Of a stretch of DNA of 64,000 nucleotides, positions 58,291 through 64,000 are shown in pieces. Origin of the DNA: Glebionis coronaria (lineage: Eukaryota; Streptophyta; Magnoliopsida; Asterales; Asteraceae); the NCBI GenBank assembly GCA_025667525.1, contig JANFOE010002230.1, forward strand, positions 37,477-101,476, in the 5' to 3' direction. Each line of letters starts with the position of its first letter. The stretch's first letter is position 1. A program made the position numbers and the translations under genes. The notes beneath the pieces were generated by a model. The model searched no databases and was not told the DNA's origin. It saw nothing but the letters and a program-made list of their open reading frames with translations.

Positions 58291-59801
58291 TACCACAATA
58301 AATCAGGGAATTAGTATTAAATTAGCTTTGTTTAATCATGTGTATATGGGTTGGTTGCATGTGACCAAACCTATACCCAGAACCTAAACCGGGTAGTGCT
58401 GGTGGCATTCTGTTAGGAGCACGACCACAAGTGAAGTTTGATACTCATCATATATAGAATAAGCAAAACACTATTATGTAGCACAGTAAGCCTTTTTAAA
58501 ATCCATTTAGACCACTTAGCCCGCCTGACTGATACCCACATTTAGTAGCATAGTAAAATTATAGTGTAACATTATCCATCATCGGAATGCTCCTCCTCCT
58601 AAATGGCGTTTATATTGTCTAGAATGATCTTGTTCGTAGCGACCACCACCATCACTATTGCGTCAAGTGCTACGATTTATGTTCCTATTTAAAAGAGAGA
58701 GAGTGGCCATATTGAAATCATAAACTATAAAAAAACTGAAAGTATATTGATCATTGTAGCTCTCACCTACAATAATCTTGTGATATTAAGTAAATTGATC
58801 AAGGGATTTCGGGTTTAAAACAATTTTTCTTCCCGATCTTCTCAAGTTGTTCTTCGACCCCACCATACATCTCGTCATCAATGTCTTTTAAAGTGAATAC
58901 CTGATCAAATCATACGAAAAAAACACACAATCACAAACACACAAACACAAATCAAAAAACACAAAAACAATTCATAGCTAGTTTATATATAATTCATATT
59001 CTCTTAATCTGCAAGAAAGATGAAAAGTTTGTTTCAAGAGTCGCATAGTGAATATAATATAGTTGGAACATAAGCACAGATTTAATACTAAAAAAATTAC
59101 ACATACACAGTTTTCTTATCATACAATAAGCAGTTTTCTTATCATATAAGCAGTCTTAAACCTCGAATAAAACGTACCTAGTAAAGTCTATAACTTTTCA
59201 AATATCTTTGTTTAGAAACTAAAAAGAAAGACAAAAGATTATCATCAATGCTCACTGTTCATCATCATCATAGAGAGAAGCTTCAAAAAAGTTTCACAAA
59301 GAAGTATTAATGTTGCATACCATTAGGGTTCATAAAAGAAGACATACCTTTTTTAACATGATTCATTAACCTGTAAAAACAAAAAAAACAAAAAAACCAA
59401 AAATAAAAAACAAAAAAAGCCAATTTCATTATGCATACATAATCTAAAAAAATATAATGAATCATATAATTAGGTTTATTCAGCCAAACAAAACGAATAA
59501 GATTAAGGTTGTGAGAAGATGCATACAGGAGCATTAGGGTTTTTATAAAAAAAGAGAATAATACGTGAATGAGATTAGTATGCGTATAACAGTATGGATT
59601 TTTACAAAAAATCTGTTATATTATGTTTGGTAATTATCGTATAGCCAATCTCATAGGATATATAATAGGATATAAATCTGTTCGATAAAAAGATATAAAG
59701 ATACAGTTTCCAAAATAAATGAAATATAACTATAACGAATGAAATAATACCACGTAGGATATGACATGACACCATTTTATTTTCCTATGTCAAACTTAGC
59801 T
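58291..59801. other. AT-rich stretch with only a doubtful exon-like piece
   Basis: No supported gene. On the minus strand, 58800-58905 reads VFTLKDIDDEMYGGVEEQL in one open stretch, and 58600-58665 reads GGGRYEQDHSRQYKRH after a pyrimidine-rich AG. These look exon-like and might be remnants of a gene that I do not recognise. Confidence 0.25.
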
Positions 59802-59806
59802 CCATA

Positions 59807-59861
<55 letters not shown>
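59802..59861. repeat. (TA)n microsatellite
   Basis: About 60 bp of alternating TA, with one interruption, directly before TTTGCGTTCAAG. Confidence 0.95.

Positions 59862-64000
<4,139 letters not shown>

Noticed and set aside
57942..58298. Intact 118-codon membrane protein on the minus strand
   Set aside because: The hydrophobic reading is explained by frameshifted pieces of a ZIP transporter; no single frame holds the family order.
58600..58910. Two exon-like segments on the minus strand
   Set aside because: Not listed as a gene because stops interrupt the joined reading and I recognise no protein; noted only in the gap description.

Overview
This is a plant intergenic window made almost entirely of nested LTR retrotransposons; I see no intact host gene. 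The first 56.7 kb is a four-level stack. The outermost and oldest layer is a Ty1/copia element on the minus strand (element D, 9638 to about 56656, continuing past the left edge). It carries gag, pol and a long third ORF of a kind I associate mainly with Asteraceae copia elements, which with the Athila-type Ty3/gypsy elements suggests a eudicot, quite possibly a composite. This taxonomic guess is an inference.

Two plus-strand Athila-type insertions interrupt element D's third ORF. Element A (1-9637) has a near-complete gag-pro-pol ORF, but its integrase lacks the segment holding the catalytic glutamate and its C-terminus is frameshifted. Element B (11393-47353) is an LTR-internal-LTR-internal-LTR tandem with three LTRs of about 3.77 kb and two internal regions of 6317 and 6318 bp. 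It is bounded by one perfect 5-bp target duplication (ATCTT). Each internal region encodes only Gag and protease plus an unusual C-terminal extension, so B looks non-autonomous. Unit 2 has one premature stop.

A second minus-strand copia element (C, 20283-32300) sits in the 3' noncoding region of the first B unit. Its two 522-bp LTRs look identical, its target duplication is ATAGA, and unit 2 of B shows the empty site. C has an intact gag, pol with one in-frame stop, and a third ORF broken by a stop and a frameshift. The insertion order read from the nesting is D, then A and B (order unknown), then C.

From 56657 to the end there is AT-rich DNA with a broken fragment of a ZIP-type zinc-transporter gene, a 50-bp tandem duplication, and two elements whose ends are embedded in long (TA)n tracts.

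The most unusual signal is shared by all four retrotransposon families. Each carries its own short DNA word, repeated many times at regular spacing: TCARCGY at 21 bp in C (LTRs, noncoding spacer, gag, pol and third ORF), a GTAC-centred word in D, TTCCGA at about 24-25 bp in the LTR of A, and GCTTA at about 10 bp plus GTCCCT at exactly 31 bp in the LTRs of B.
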